This document shows positions 31,026 through 39,548 of a stretch of DNA of 64,000 nt, one piece after another. Below the pieces are notes generated by a model. It was not told the origin of the DNA. It made no database searches and saw nothing but the letters and a program-made list of their open reading frames with translations. The DNA is taken from the NCBI RefSeq assembly GCF_004342725.1, contig NZ_SMCP01000001.1, positions 124,001 through 188,000 of the forward strand, given 5' to 3'. Positions within the stretch are counted from its first letter, which is position 1, and every line of letters begins with the position of its first letter. Source of the stretch: Testudinibacter aquarius. Lineage in GTDB: Bacteria > Pseudomonadota > Gammaproteobacteria > Enterobacterales > Pasteurellaceae. Position numbers and translations under genes: made by a program.

Positions 31026-32636
31026 TTAATCCGCCAATTTCACGCCATAAAAGGCGCTGTAACCAAACGGACTTTGTTTATAATCGCGTACACGCAGGCT
31101 CAATGGCGTAACCGTAATCGAATGTGCTACGGTGATCCACGGTGCTTGTTCTTTGGCGATCACTTGTGCCTGTTCGTATAACCCAATGCGTTGGGTTTTA
31201 TCCGATAAGGTCGCCGCTTGCTTAATCAAGCTATTAAAGTCGTTGTTACACCAACGGGCATAATTGCTGTGCCCAACACTGTCACAGCCCAACAATGGGG
31301 TCAAGAAGTTGTCAGGATCACCATTATCACCCGACCAACCGTAAATACCGGCCGTCAACAACCCCTCTTTGGTACGCTTAATGTAATCGCCCCATTCGTA
31401 GCTGACCAACTCGGCTTTCACACCGATTTTCGCCCAATCACTTTGTAAGATTTCCGCTAAACGACGCGGATTCGGGTTAGAGTTACGCACCACCGGCTGC
31501 ACCCACAACTGAGTTTCAAAACCGTTCGGATAACCGGCTTCTGCCAACAACTGCTTGGCTTTTTCCAAGTCATACGGATAATCTTTGACTTCGGTGTTGT
31601 AGCCCCAAATCGTCGGTGGCAATGGGTTTACCGCCGGTACGCCGGCACCTTGATACACCACTTTGATAATGGTGTCTTTATCCGCCGCCATATTTAACGC
31701 CTGGCGCACTTTTACATTATCAAACGGTGCTTTTTCGGTATTAAACGCAATATAGGCCACATTCAAGCCTTCCTGCGACATCAATTGAATCTTCGGATCG
31801 GTTCTCATTTTGTCTAAATCGGCACTGTTCGGAAAATCCATCATATCGCAGGCGCCGGTTTGCAATTTGGCATAACGAGCAGTTGCATCCGGTGTGATGC
31901 TGAAAATCAGGCGCTTAATAGGTGCTTCGCCTTTCCAGTAATCTTTATTTGCCAAGAAACGTACTGCTTGGTCGAGTTGATAACCGGCAAACACAAACGG
32001 TCCGGTGCCGATTGGCGTGGTGTCAATGGTTTCCGGTTTGCCTGCTGCCAGCATTTTATCGGCGTATTCTTGCGAATAGATCGAGATGAAATCCATGCCT
32101 AAACTGGATAAAAACGGTGAATCCGGATAGTTCAGCGTGATTTTCACCGTGTAATCATCAACTTTTTCAACAGATTTCAACAATTTTTGGAAATTCATTG
32201 AATTAAAATACGGATAAGTACCGTTGGAAACATTATGATAAGGATGGTTTGGATCCAGTTGGCGTTGGAATGAGAAAATCACATCATCCGCATTGAAATT
32301 ACGGCTCGGGGTAAATTCCTTATTTGAATGAAATTTTACGCCTTTGCGCAGGTGAAAAGTATATTGCAAGCCATCTTCGCTGATATCCCAACTCTCCGCC
32401 AAACCCGGTTCTAAATCGGTGCTGCCACGCACAAATTCAACCAAGCGGTTATACACTTGTTGTGAACTGGCGTTATACGAAATGCCATCCATCACCAGAG
32501 CGGGACTGAAACCGCTTGGTGCACGGCTGGTGCAGTTGATAAAAGTGTCTTTGTCCGCTGCTTGCGCCATGGTGGTCAGCCCCAGTAGAAGTGCGGTAGC
32601 CGAAAGTGTATTGCGTAAGGTAATCCGTAATGTCAT
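31026..32636 (-). CDS. hbpA: Heme/glutathione-binding-type periplasmic protein (HbpA/GbpA-like), DppA paralogue
   Basis: A 536-residue solute-binding protein of the DppA family. Segments such as SYNASSQQVYNRLVEF, HPYHNVSNGTYPYF, SLGMDFISIYSQEYADKML and QSPFGYSAFYGV agree better with Haemophilus HbpA (also called GbpA) than with DppA. That protein binds glutathione and has been linked to heme use, and passes its load to DppBCDF. The signal peptide here (LLLGLTTMAQA) looks like a type I site with no lipobox, whereas Haemophilus HbpA is a lipoprotein. It lies directly upstream of dppA with its own terminator, and downstream of an MFS gene as in Haemophilus. Ligand is inferred, not seen. Confidence 0.72.
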   Translation of the reverse strand: MTLRITLRNTLSATALLLGLTTMAQAADKDTFINCTSRAPSGFSPALVMDGISYNASSQQVYNRLVEFVRGSTDLEPGLAESWDISEDGLQYTFHLRKGVKFHSNKEFTPSRNFNADDVIFSFQRQLDPNHPYHNVSNGTYPYFNSMNFQKLLKSVEKVDDYTVKITLNYPDSPFLSSLGMDFISIYSQEYADKMLAAGKPETIDTTPIGTGPFVFAGYQLDQAVRFLANKDYWKGEAPIKRLIFSITPDATARYAKLQTGACDMMDFPNSADLDKMRTDPKIQLMSQEGLNVAYIAFNTEKAPFDNVKVRQALNMAADKDTIIKVVYQGAGVPAVNPLPPTIWGYNTEVKDYPYDLEKAKQLLAEAGYPNGFETQLWVQPVVRNSNPNPRRLAEILQSDWAKIGVKAELVSYEWGDYIKRTKEGLLTAGIYGWSGDNGDPDNFLTPLLGCDSVGHSNYARWCNNDFNSLIKQAATLSDKTQRIGLYEQAQVIAKEQAPWITVAHSITVTPLSLRVRDYKQSPFGYSAFYGVKLAD

Positions 32637-32770
32637 ATTGCCCCCAAAAATGATTCATAAAAAAATAACATTTCCGTCAAGATACAACGGTGTAGTGAAC
32701 TTGCAAAGATCAAAATCATCTGGATTATAACCAAATCATCTAATCATGCCTATGCGTCGCCGAAAATAAT

Positions 32771-34153
32771 TTAGCCCTCGCGTCGGCTCATGTTTTCGCC
32801 GTCATGAGCTTGTAGTTTTAACAAAACGATAATTTGAAGAATCCCGATTGCTGCGACTGTAAAAAAGGTATAGCTGAACGCCTGTGCCACAGCATCGGGC
32901 GCCAGTAGGGTACGATAGATGTTGAGCACGACCGCAGCAAAAGCAATTCCCAGACCCAACCCCACCTGCTGAGTCACACTCAGCAAAGTGCTGCCTTCGC
33001 TGTTGTTTTCCTCGGAAAACTCACTGATGGTCAAGGTGTTGGTTGCAGTAAACAGCAGCGACATCGCACAACCGTATAACACCAGAGGCGGTAACAGCCA
33101 GCACAGCGACCAGCTTGGCTGCATTAATCCAAAGCAAACAAGACTGGCACACAGCAGAATCGTGGCGGCAATCAACGCCTTTTTATAACCAAAACGATTT
33201 AACCAGCTGCGAATCATTGGTTTACACAGAATGGAACTCAGCGCAATCGGCATCAACATCCAACCTGCTACATCTGCCGGGTAGCCATATGCTACCTGCA
33301 ACATCAACGGCAACAAAAACGGAGCGCCCGAACCACACAGGCGTAAAACCAAGTTAACTTGGGTGCCGATATTAAAAGTGCGGTATTGAAACAGTGAAAA
33401 CCCCAACAGAGGCTGTGAAACGTGGCGGGCATAGTGGTAATAACCGACAAACAGCAACATGCCCAATAGCAAAACGACAATCGCTGACCACAAAGAAAAT
33501 GTGCGGCTGCCAATCATATCCAGCCCTAGGGTTACGCTCGCCAACGCACCGCCAAACAGCAAAAACCCGAGCCAATCCAGACGGAATCTTTTACCGGTCA
33601 GATTCGGCATATAACGTCCACACAACCAAAAGCCAACAATACCGATCGGAATATTCATCAAAAATATCCAATGCCAGCTGGCATAAGTCACTAACCAACC
33701 GCCAAGCACCGGCCCCATAATCGGTCCGATTAATCCCGCCATCACCATCATATTCCACACCGACAGCACTTCATGACGTGGCACACTCTTGATAATCGAC
33801 AAGCGGGCAACCGGCATCATCAGCGCACCACCTGCGCCTTGCAACACCCTAAACGCTACCAAACTGTTTAAATCGCCGGCAAACGAGCAGCAGATTGAAC
33901 CGAGGGTAAACAGCGCAATTGCCGCACGAAAAACCACCAATGTGCCGAAACGATCCGCCAGCCAACCGCTTAACGGAATCAGTAGTGCCACCGTCAACGC
34001 ATAACTGATCACCGCCAGTTGCATTTCCAGCGGTGACTCCTGCAAATCGGCAGCTATGCTTGGCAATGCCGTGTTCAAAATGGTGGCATCGAGGGTTTGC
34101 ATAAAAAGTGCGGTCGACGCCACCCAAGCTAAGCCATAATAATTGTTACTCAT
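32771..34153 (-). CDS. MFS multidrug-type exporter (DHA2 / MdtD-like)
   Basis: About 460 residues with 13-14 hydrophobic helices. TLDATILNTALPSIAADL in helix 1, GWLADRFG in loop 2-3 and ASWHWIFLMNIPIGIVG in helix 6 are signatures of the DHA2 drug:proton antiporter group, close to MdtD and to the uncharacterised Haemophilus transporter beside hbpA. It would export drugs or metabolites in exchange for protons; substrate unknown. The start MSNNYYGLAW at 34151-34153 gives the conserved N-terminus and overlaps the mobA-mobB stop by eight bases (ATGAGTAA), implying coupling; a longer reading adds 16 unlikely residues. Confidence 0.85.
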   Translation of the reverse strand: MSNNYYGLAWVASTALFMQTLDATILNTALPSIAADLQESPLEMQLAVISYALTVALLIPLSGWLADRFGTLVVFRAAIALFTLGSICCSFAGDLNSLVAFRVLQGAGGALMMPVARLSIIKSVPRHEVLSVWNMMVMAGLIGPIMGPVLGGWLVTYASWHWIFLMNIPIGIVGFWLCGRYMPNLTGKRFRLDWLGFLLFGGALASVTLGLDMIGSRTFSLWSAIVVLLLGMLLFVGYYHYARHVSQPLLGFSLFQYRTFNIGTQVNLVLRLCGSGAPFLLPLMLQVAYGYPADVAGWMLMPIALSSILCKPMIRSWLNRFGYKKALIAATILLCASLVCFGLMQPSWSLCWLLPPLVLYGCAMSLLFTATNTLTISEFSEENNSEGSTLLSVTQQVGLGLGIAFAAVVLNIYRTLLAPDAVAQAFSYTFFTVAAIGILQIIVLLKLQAHDGENMSRREG

Positions 34154-35255
34154 GCGGTGGCAACCAAGCCGCGATAAAATCAGCGATCTGTTCAACAGCA
34201 TTCAAATCCAAACTGGGAACATTCCCCTGCCAAGGTTGGTTTTGACAAAGATAATCCGTTGCTACCGCCAATACCTGCTCATCTATTTCAGGAAACGGTT
34301 TGCCGGCAGCTTGACGGTGCAGCAATATTTTCGGCAGTGGTTCGTGTTTGAAACCTTCAACCAACACCAAATCGTTTAAATCCGGATCCAGCTGACGTGC
34401 TAAATAATCCAACGAAACCGCACTTGCTGTTTCCGTCATTATCGCCCAACGCTGATCACACGTCACGGCCACCTGCGAAGCCCCGGCTTGGGTCATGCGC
34501 CAACTGTCTTTGCCGGGTTTATCAGTATGTAGATCGTGGTGAGTGTGTTTAATCACCGCCACCCGCAGCCCTTTTTGTTGCAAGTGCGGCAACAGTTTTT
34601 CCAATAATGTCGTTTTGCCGCTGCCGCTGTAACCACTGATCCCCAACATCGTCAACGCTGATTTTTCCCTCTCTGGACTGCAGTTGATTTCAGCCAATTG
34701 TGCCGGATAGTTGATATTGGCAAATGCCTGCGCCTGATCGCTGAAATCCACTACTGCATAGCGCTGTTGCCGCATAAAATCGCGCACTTTGCGCCCGCCC
34801 GCTAACAAATAACGCTGTAATGGTTCAATTAACTTTTTATTCAGCAGCGCAAATGTCGGGTGTTCCCGTTCGCCGTCGCTCGCATAAGCCAGATCCGCTT
34901 GCGTTTGCTGCACGGTTTGCAGCAGACGCTCGGCTAAATCCAGCGGCAAAAACGGCGCGTCACATGGCACAAACAGTACCCACTGCGTTTGGCTCTGTTT
35001 CAGCCCGCTCAACATGCCGCTCAACGGCCCTAAAAAACCGTCCAACTCATCAATAAACACCGGCAGACCGCACTTTAGATAACCTTCTTGATGGCGATTG
35101 GCATTAATCAAAATCTGCTGCGCTTGCCCCTGCAAGCGTGCTTTGACGTGCATAAACAGCGGTTTTCCCTGCAGTTTCTGCAAGCCTTTATCCGCCCCCT
35201 GCATCCGCCGCGACAAGCCGCCGCACAAAATCACTGCACTGATTTGTTGTTCCAT
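34146..35255 (-). CDS. mobA: Fused molybdenum cofactor guanylyltransferase MobA and MobB GTPase
   Basis: A 369-residue two-domain protein. Residues 1-190 are MobA: AVILCGGLSRRMQGADKGLQ binds GTP, followed by FVPCDAPFLP. It transfers GMP to molybdopterin to make the guanine dinucleotide cofactor. Residues about 200-369 are MobB: GISGYSGSGKTTLLEKLLP is a P-loop, followed by KHTHHDLHTDKPGKDSWR and LVLVEGFKHEPLPKI. In E. coli these are two separate genes; here they are one frame without a stop. The neighbour yihD-dsbA on the other strand keeps the mob-yihD-dsbA neighbourhood of enterics and Haemophilus. Confidence 0.92.
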   Translation of the reverse strand: MEQQISAVILCGGLSRRMQGADKGLQKLQGKPLFMHVKARLQGQAQQILINANRHQEGYLKCGLPVFIDELDGFLGPLSGMLSGLKQSQTQWVLFVPCDAPFLPLDLAERLLQTVQQTQADLAYASDGEREHPTFALLNKKLIEPLQRYLLAGGRKVRDFMRQQRYAVVDFSDQAQAFANINYPAQLAEINCSPEREKSALTMLGISGYSGSGKTTLLEKLLPHLQQKGLRVAVIKHTHHDLHTDKPGKDSWRMTQAGASQVAVTCDQRWAIMTETASAVSLDYLARQLDPDLNDLVLVEGFKHEPLPKILLHRQAAGKPFPEIDEQVLAVATDYLCQNQPWQGNVPSLDLNAVEQIADFIAAWLPPHE

Positions 35256-35280
35256 TTAAACTCTCTTTTGCCAATTTATC

Positions 35281-35304
35281 GGGTCTGTTGATCTTTGTTT
35301 ATAA
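35281..35304. repeat. Single-ended copy of the GGGTCTGTTGA element
   Basis: GGGTCTGTTGATCTTTGTTT is nearly the same as the left arm of the palindrome at 13544 (GGGTCTGTTGACTTTTGTGT) and both continue TATAA. No matching right arm is found here. It sits between the mobA-mobB start and the yihD start, which are divergent. Confidence 0.5.
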
Positions 35305-35308
35305 ACTG

Positions 35309-35336
35309 TTGCAATTATGCTTTTCTTTGCTATCAT
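35309..35336 (+). promoter_or_regulatory. Candidate promoter for yihD-dsbA
   Basis: TTGCAA (35309-35314) and TATCAT (35331-35336) are 16 bases apart, about 40 bases before the yihD ATG. Both boxes are four or five of six matches. Confidence 0.35.
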
Positions 35337-35376
35337 CGCACAAATTAAAATCGAAACAAATAGATTAGGATGAGTT

Positions 35377-35643
35377 ATGAAATGTCATCGCCTTAATGAA
35401 GTACTTGAATTGATTCAACCGCATTGGTCACAAGAGCCGGATCTCAGTTTACTGCAGTTTTTACAGAAAATTGCTGCTGAAGCCGGATTTGACAAACCGA
35501 TTGCCGAATTGAGCGATGAAGTGATTATCTATCACCTGAAAATGCGCGGCAGCGATAAACACGAACCGATTCCGGGCATTAAAAAAGACTATGAAGACGA
35601 TTTTAAAACCGCACTTTTAAAAGCGCGTGGCATCATTAAGTAA
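35377..35643 (+). CDS. yihD: YihD family protein (DUF1040)
   Basis: An 88-residue small acidic cytoplasmic protein. [20 protein letters not shown] and the C-terminal [23 protein letters not shown] match YihD of E. coli and Haemophilus, a conserved protein without known function. The gene sits directly before dsbA as in relatives. Confidence 0.93.
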   Translation: MKCHRLNEVLELIQPHWSQEPDLSLLQFLQKIAAEAGFDKPIAELSDEVIIYHLKMRGSDKHEPIPGIKKDYEDDFKTALLKARGIIK

Positions 35644-35645
35644 AT

Positions 35646-35680
35646 AACTGATAAGTAAACAACTGATAAGTAAACAACTG
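35646..35680. repeat. 15-bp tandem repeat between yihD and dsbA
   Basis: AACTGATAAGTAAAC is repeated twice head to tail (35646-35660, 35661-35675) followed by a partial AACTG. It occupies the whole yihD-dsbA gap and leads straight to the dsbA Shine-Dalgarno (TTAGGA). Slippage here would change the spacing between the two genes. Confidence 0.7.
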
Positions 35681-35695
35681 AAATTTAGGATAGTT

Positions 35696-36322
35696 ATGAA
35701 AAAATTTTTATTTATTTTAACCGCACTCTTGAGTATGAATATCGCGCAAGCTGCTGATTTTGTCCCGCAAGAAGGTAAACAGTTCATCACCGTGACGCAA
35801 CCTGCCAGTGTCGATAAAGAAGTGATTGAGTTCTTCTCGTTCTACTGCCCACACTGCGCCAATTTCCAAATGGAATATAAAATTCCACAAGCGATTCAAG
35901 CAAAAATGCCACAAGGTACTCACTTTGTGAAATACCATGTCAACTTCTTGGGGCGTGCATCCGAAGACTTGACCCGTGCTTGGGCATTTGCGATGGCAAC
36001 CAACAGCACTGAATTAGTGGAAGATGCGTTATTTGAAGCGGCACAAAGTAACCGTATCAGCTCAATGTCAGATATCCGTAAAATTTTTATCGACAAAGGT
36101 ATCACTGCCGAACAGTTTGATAACGGCATCAACAGTTTTGCGGTTAACGGCCTAGTCAACAAGCAAATCAACGCACTGGAACAATACCAAGTGAAAGGCG
36201 TACCGGCATTTTTTGTCAACGGCAATAAACAAATCGACATGGGCGGCTTCAGCGACTCAAACAGTGTGCAGCAATTTGTCGATAACTACACTGCAACCGT
36301 TTTATACCTGTTAAATCATTAA
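35696..36322 (+). CDS. dsbA: Thiol:disulfide interchange protein DsbA
   Basis: A 208-residue periplasmic oxidase that puts disulfide bonds into exported proteins and is reoxidised by DsbB. A signal peptide (residues 1-19, ILTALLSMNIAQA) precedes a thioredoxin-fold protein with active-site CPHC at residues 51-54 and the cis-proline loop KGVPAFFVNG near 170. Length equals the family norm. The uptake signal and terminator after it suggest a yihD-dsbA unit. Confidence 0.97.
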   Translation: MKKFLFILTALLSMNIAQAADFVPQEGKQFITVTQPASVDKEVIEFFSFYCPHCANFQMEYKIPQAIQAKMPQGTHFVKYHVNFLGRASEDLTRAWAFAMATNSTELVEDALFEAAQSNRISSMSDIRKIFIDKGITAEQFDNGINSFAVNGLVNKQINALEQYQVKGVPAFFVNGNKQIDMGGFSDSNSVQQFVDNYTATVLYLLNH

Positions 36323-36355
36323 TCTATTAACTTTTTTGTCAATAATATTTTCATC

Positions 36356-36387
36356 ACGCCTGTTAGCATCACCGACAGGCGTTTTTA
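36356..36387 (+). terminator. Intrinsic terminator after dsbA
   Basis: ACGCCTGT (36356-36363) and ACAGGCGT (36375-36382) form an 8-bp stem with an 11-base loop, followed by TTTTTATT. It lies 34 bases after the dsbA stop. Confidence 0.85.
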
Positions 36388-36498
36388 TTGCCGATAAAAT
36401 TTTTCAAAATCCGGCGGTTTCCACAAAAAAATATTGACTTATTTTTATGAATTGATTTAATGCTTGCCGAATTATCTTTGTCTTATAGAGGAACCATT

Positions 36499-36831
36499 AT
36501 GGCCGAAAGTTTTAGCGTAACCCGTCGTTTTTTCGATGATAAAAATTATCCGCGCGGATTCTCCCGTCACGGCGACTACACCATTCGTGAATCTGATACT
36601 CTGGAAAAATACGGGCAAGCGTTTATTGAGCTGGATCTGGGCAACCGTAGCCCGATTACTGCTGAAGAAAAACAGTTTGTCGCTGTTTGCCGCCTAGAGC
36701 GCGAACCAGAAACCTTTTTTGAAAAAACCTGGTGTAAATACCGCTCACGTATCTCCAGCGTAAAACGGGTATACACTCTTTCAGGACTGGCCGGCAGCGA
36801 ACCTGTCGATGATTACAGCAACAACGACTAA
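36499..36831 (+). CDS. maoP: Macrodomain Ori organisation protein MaoP (YifE, DUF413)
   Basis: A 110-residue cytoplasmic protein. MAESFSVTRRFFDDKNYPRG, FSRHGDYTIRESDTLEKYG, AFIELDLGNRSPITAEEKQF and ARG-rich VKRVYTLSG follow E. coli MaoP throughout. In E. coli MaoP acts with the maoS site to organise the Ori macrodomain. The ATG at 36499 has AGAGG seven bases upstream; an ATG 13 codons earlier lacks such a site and conservation. It is a single-gene unit between the dsbA terminator and trmA. Confidence 0.93.
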   Translation: MAESFSVTRRFFDDKNYPRGFSRHGDYTIRESDTLEKYGQAFIELDLGNRSPITAEEKQFVAVCRLEREPETFFEKTWCKYRSRISSVKRVYTLSGLAGSEPVDDYSNND

Positions 36832-36962
36832 TTCGCAACCAGCCTAACGCTACGGCGCATTTCCCTATGCGCCGCTGTTCTCTCTAGATCTATTCTGCTG
36901 TGGCATAAAAAATGCTACACTAACCGCACTTTAATATTTAACAACCCATTTGCTACCTATTT

Positions 36963-38072
36963 ATGCCGAACCAATCTTTAGCAATCTCACAATATCCACA
37001 ACTGCTAGCCACCAAACAGCAAAAACTGGCTGAACTGCTTGCCCCTTTCAGCGCTCCGTCGCTAGAGATATTTGCTTCCGAGCCGGAATATTATCGAATG
37101 CGCGCCGAATTTAGGATTTGGCATGATCAGGGCGAGATGTACCACATCATGTTTGATCCGCAAACCAAGCAGCGCTATCGCGTTGATCATTTTCCGGTCG
37201 CCAGCCGTTTAATCAACCGTATGATGGCAGCAATTATCCCCTTATTACAATCCATACCTCTCTTGGCGCATAAACTGTTTCAGATTGATTATCTCAGTAC
37301 TCGCAGCGACAAAATAATTGTCAGTTTGCTGTATCACAAAAAACTGGACGAACAATGGCAGCAGCAGGCACAAATTTTACGCCAACATTTGCAACAACAA
37401 GGGTTCGATCTGCAATTAATCGGCAGAGCCAGCAAGCAGAAAGTCTGTTTAGAACAAGAATATATCGATGAAGTGCTAACGATCAACCGCCGTGATTACA
37501 CCTATCGCCAAGTGGAAAACAGCTTCACCCAGCCAAATGCCGGCATTAATATTAAGATGATCGAATGGGCCCTGTCCTGCACGGCGGACAGCCAAGGGGA
37601 TTTATTGGAGCTATATTGTGGCAACGGCAATTTTTCCGTGGCGTTGGCGCAAAATTTCCGCAAGGTGCTGGCGACCGAAATTGCCAAACCATCCGTTGCA
37701 GCGGCACAATTCAATATCGAAAACAACCACATCGACAATTTACAGATTATTCGGATGTCCGCCGAAGAATTTACCCAAGCGATTAACGGCGTGCGCCAAT
37801 TTAACCGACTGCAAGGCATTGATCTGCATGATTATCAGTGCGAAACCATTCTGGTCGATCCACCGCGTGCCGGACTGGATAGCGAAACAGTGAAAATGGT
37901 GCAGCACTATCCACGGATTTTATACATCTCTTGCAATCCGCACACCCTGTGCGACAATCTGCAAACCCTGTGCCAAAGCCACCGCATTGAACGTGCAGCA
38001 TTGTTTGATCAGTTTCCTTACACCGAACATATGGAGACTGGTGTTTTTTTATCCAAAAATAAAGCGGTTTAA
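36963..38072 (+). CDS. trmA: tRNA (uracil-5-)-methyltransferase TrmA
   Basis: A 369-residue SAM-dependent enzyme that makes m5U54 (ribothymidine) in the T loop of t[20 protein letters not shown] and [20 protein letters not shown] form the N-terminal part; [18 protein letters not shown] is the SAM-binding motif; [11 protein letters not shown] and the catalytic-Cys motif YISCNPHTL are present, with the terminal PYTEHMET. Length is as expected. An uptake signal lies just before it. The 33-bp repeats begin 15 bases after its stop. Confidence 0.96.
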   Translation: MPNQSLAISQYPQLLATKQQKLAELLAPFSAPSLEIFASEPEYYRMRAEFRIWHDQGEMYHIMFDPQTKQRYRVDHFPVASRLINRMMAAIIPLLQSIPLLAHKLFQIDYLSTRSDKIIVSLLYHKKLDEQWQQQAQILRQHLQQQGFDLQLIGRASKQKVCLEQEYIDEVLTINRRDYTYRQVENSFTQPNAGINIKMIEWALSCTADSQGDLLELYCGNGNFSVALAQNFRKVLATEIAKPSVAAAQFNIENNHIDNLQIIRMSAEEFTQAINGVRQFNRLQGIDLHDYQCETILVDPPRAGLDSETVKMVQHYPRILYISCNPHTLCDNLQTLCQSHRIERAALFDQFPYTEHMETGVFLSKNKAV

Positions 38073-38086
38073 CGTATTAAAAACAT

Positions 38087-38163
38087 GTCTTTTCGTGATA
38101 AATTACCGTTTTAAAATATGTCTTTTCGTGATAAATTGCCGTTTTAAAATTTGTCTTTTCGTG
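38087..38163. repeat. 33-bp tandem repeats in front of the AAA ATPase gene
   Basis: The 11-mer GTCTTTTCGTG recurs at 38087, 38120 and 38153, giving an exact 33-base period. Two full units (38087-38119, 38120-38152) differ at two positions (ATTACCG / ATTGCCG and the last-but-one base), and a third is cut after GTCTTTTCGTG. A degenerate partial unit may precede (TTTAACGTATTAAAAACAT). The array ends 33 bases before the ATPase ATG. It is AT-rich like that gene and unlike trmA. It probably travelled with the ATPase gene, and could bind its product or act in its expression. Confidence 0.85.
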
Positions 38164-38196
38164 AAGATTTAAGATGAGCTATGCATGAGGCAACAT

Positions 38197-39537
38197 ATGC
38201 TAAAACGAAAATTTTATCAAAAAATGTTATATTGGAAGCAAGACGCAAAAGGAACGACTGCGTTATTAATCAATGGCGCAAGACGCGTTGGTAAGAGTTA
38301 TTTATGCCGTCAATTTGCAAAAAATGAATACAAAAGTTTCATAATAATCGATTTTGCCAATGTACCAAGTGAGATTACTCACTTAGTTGAGAACGAAAGT
38401 TATGATTTAGACTTATTTTTCTTAAAACTAGCAACATTTTACTCAACTCATTTATATGAACGTGAAAGTTTAATTATTTTTGATGAAATACAACTCTTTC
38501 CAAGAGCAAGACAATTAATTAAATATCTCGTTGCCGATGGTCGTTATGATTTCATTGAAACGGGCTCACTGTTGTCCATAAAAAGAAACGTTAAAGATAT
38601 AGTTATTCCATCTGAAGAAACGCATCTGACAATGTATCCTTTGGATTTTGAAGAGTTTTTATGGGCTAAAGGTGACTCTACCACCATTCCAATGTTGAAA
38701 AAATTCTTTGATAAAAGAATTTCATTAGGCACTGCACTGCATAGAAAAATTTTAAATGATTTCAGACAATATATGCTCGTTGGTGGCATGCCCCAAGCAG
38801 TTAATGAATTTTTAATTAGTAATGATTTTTCTAAAGTTGATCAAGTAAAAAGAAATATTTTATCATTATATCGTAATGATATTGTTAAATATGCTGGCAA
38901 TAATCAAAACAAAGTATTAGCGATTTTTGATAAAATTCCGGGACAACTTGCCAAGAAAGAAAAAAAATATATTTTAGCTTCCCTATCAAAAGAAGCTAGA
39001 TTCAGAGAATACGAAGACGCTTTTATGTGGCTAGATGATGCCATGATATCTAATACCTGCTTCAATGCTACTGACCCGAATGTCGGATTAGCTTTAAGTA
39101 GTGATTTTGCCACGAGAAAAACTTATATGTTAGATACCGGATTACTGGTCACTCAGTCATTTTTTGATAAAGAATTCTCTGACAATGAATTATATCGTAG
39201 TATATTAATAAAAAAATTAAATATCAATGAAGGGATGTTAATGGAAAATATCGTCGCTCAGATATTTAGAACTAGCGGGAGAAAACTTTTTTTCTATTCT
39301 AGAAATGATAAAGAAAACCGAAAAAACCACATGGAGATTGATTTTTTACTAGCCGACAATAAATATATTTCTCCAGTAGAAGTTAAATCATCTAATTATA
39401 GAAAGCATTCATCACTCGATAAATTTAGACGAAAATTTGATATACGAATAAAAGAGCCCATTATTCTATATCAAAATGACATAATGATTAAAGAAGGTGT
39501 ATTACACCTACCGATATATATGGCTATCTTTTTATAG
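38197..39537 (+). CDS. AAA family ATPase with C-terminal DUF4143 domain
   Basis: A 446-residue protein. Walker A GARRVGKS is at residues 27-34, Walker B LIIFDEIQ with Asp96-Glu97 and sensor-like ETGSLLSI at 121-128. The middle part (140-270) has VGGMPQAVNEF and the C-terminal DUF4143 region carries EIDFLLAD and PVEVKSSNYRKHSSL; Asp382, Glu395 and Lys397 form a D...ExK pattern like PD-(D/E)XK nucleases. Such ATPases are widespread and mobile but their function is unknown. The ATG at 38197 has GAGG six bases ahead; another at 38185 is weaker. The gene is markedly AT-rich, lacks an uptake signal, and lies between trmA and rsmJ, behind 33-bp repeats: signs of transfer. Confidence 0.9.
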   Translation: MLKRKFYQKMLYWKQDAKGTTALLINGARRVGKSYLCRQFAKNEYKSFIIIDFANVPSEITHLVENESYDLDLFFLKLATFYSTHLYERESLIIFDEIQLFPRARQLIKYLVADGRYDFIETGSLLSIKRNVKDIVIPSEETHLTMYPLDFEEFLWAKGDSTTIPMLKKFFDKRISLGTALHRKILNDFRQYMLVGGMPQAVNEFLISNDFSKVDQVKRNILSLYRNDIVKYAGNNQNKVLAIFDKIPGQLAKKEKKYILASLSKEARFREYEDAFMWLDDAMISNTCFNATDPNVGLALSSDFATRKTYMLDTGLLVTQSFFDKEFSDNELYRSILIKKLNINEGMLMENIVAQIFRTSGRKLFFYSRNDKENRKNHMEIDFLLADNKYISPVEVKSSNYRKHSSLDKFRRKFDIRIKEPIILYQNDIMIKEGVLHLPIYMAIFL

Positions 39538-39548
39538 ATTAATTAGAA

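Noticed and set aside
38087-38163. CRISPR array
   Set aside because: The repeats are directly adjacent with no unique spacers and only about 2.3 units, so it is a plain tandem repeat.
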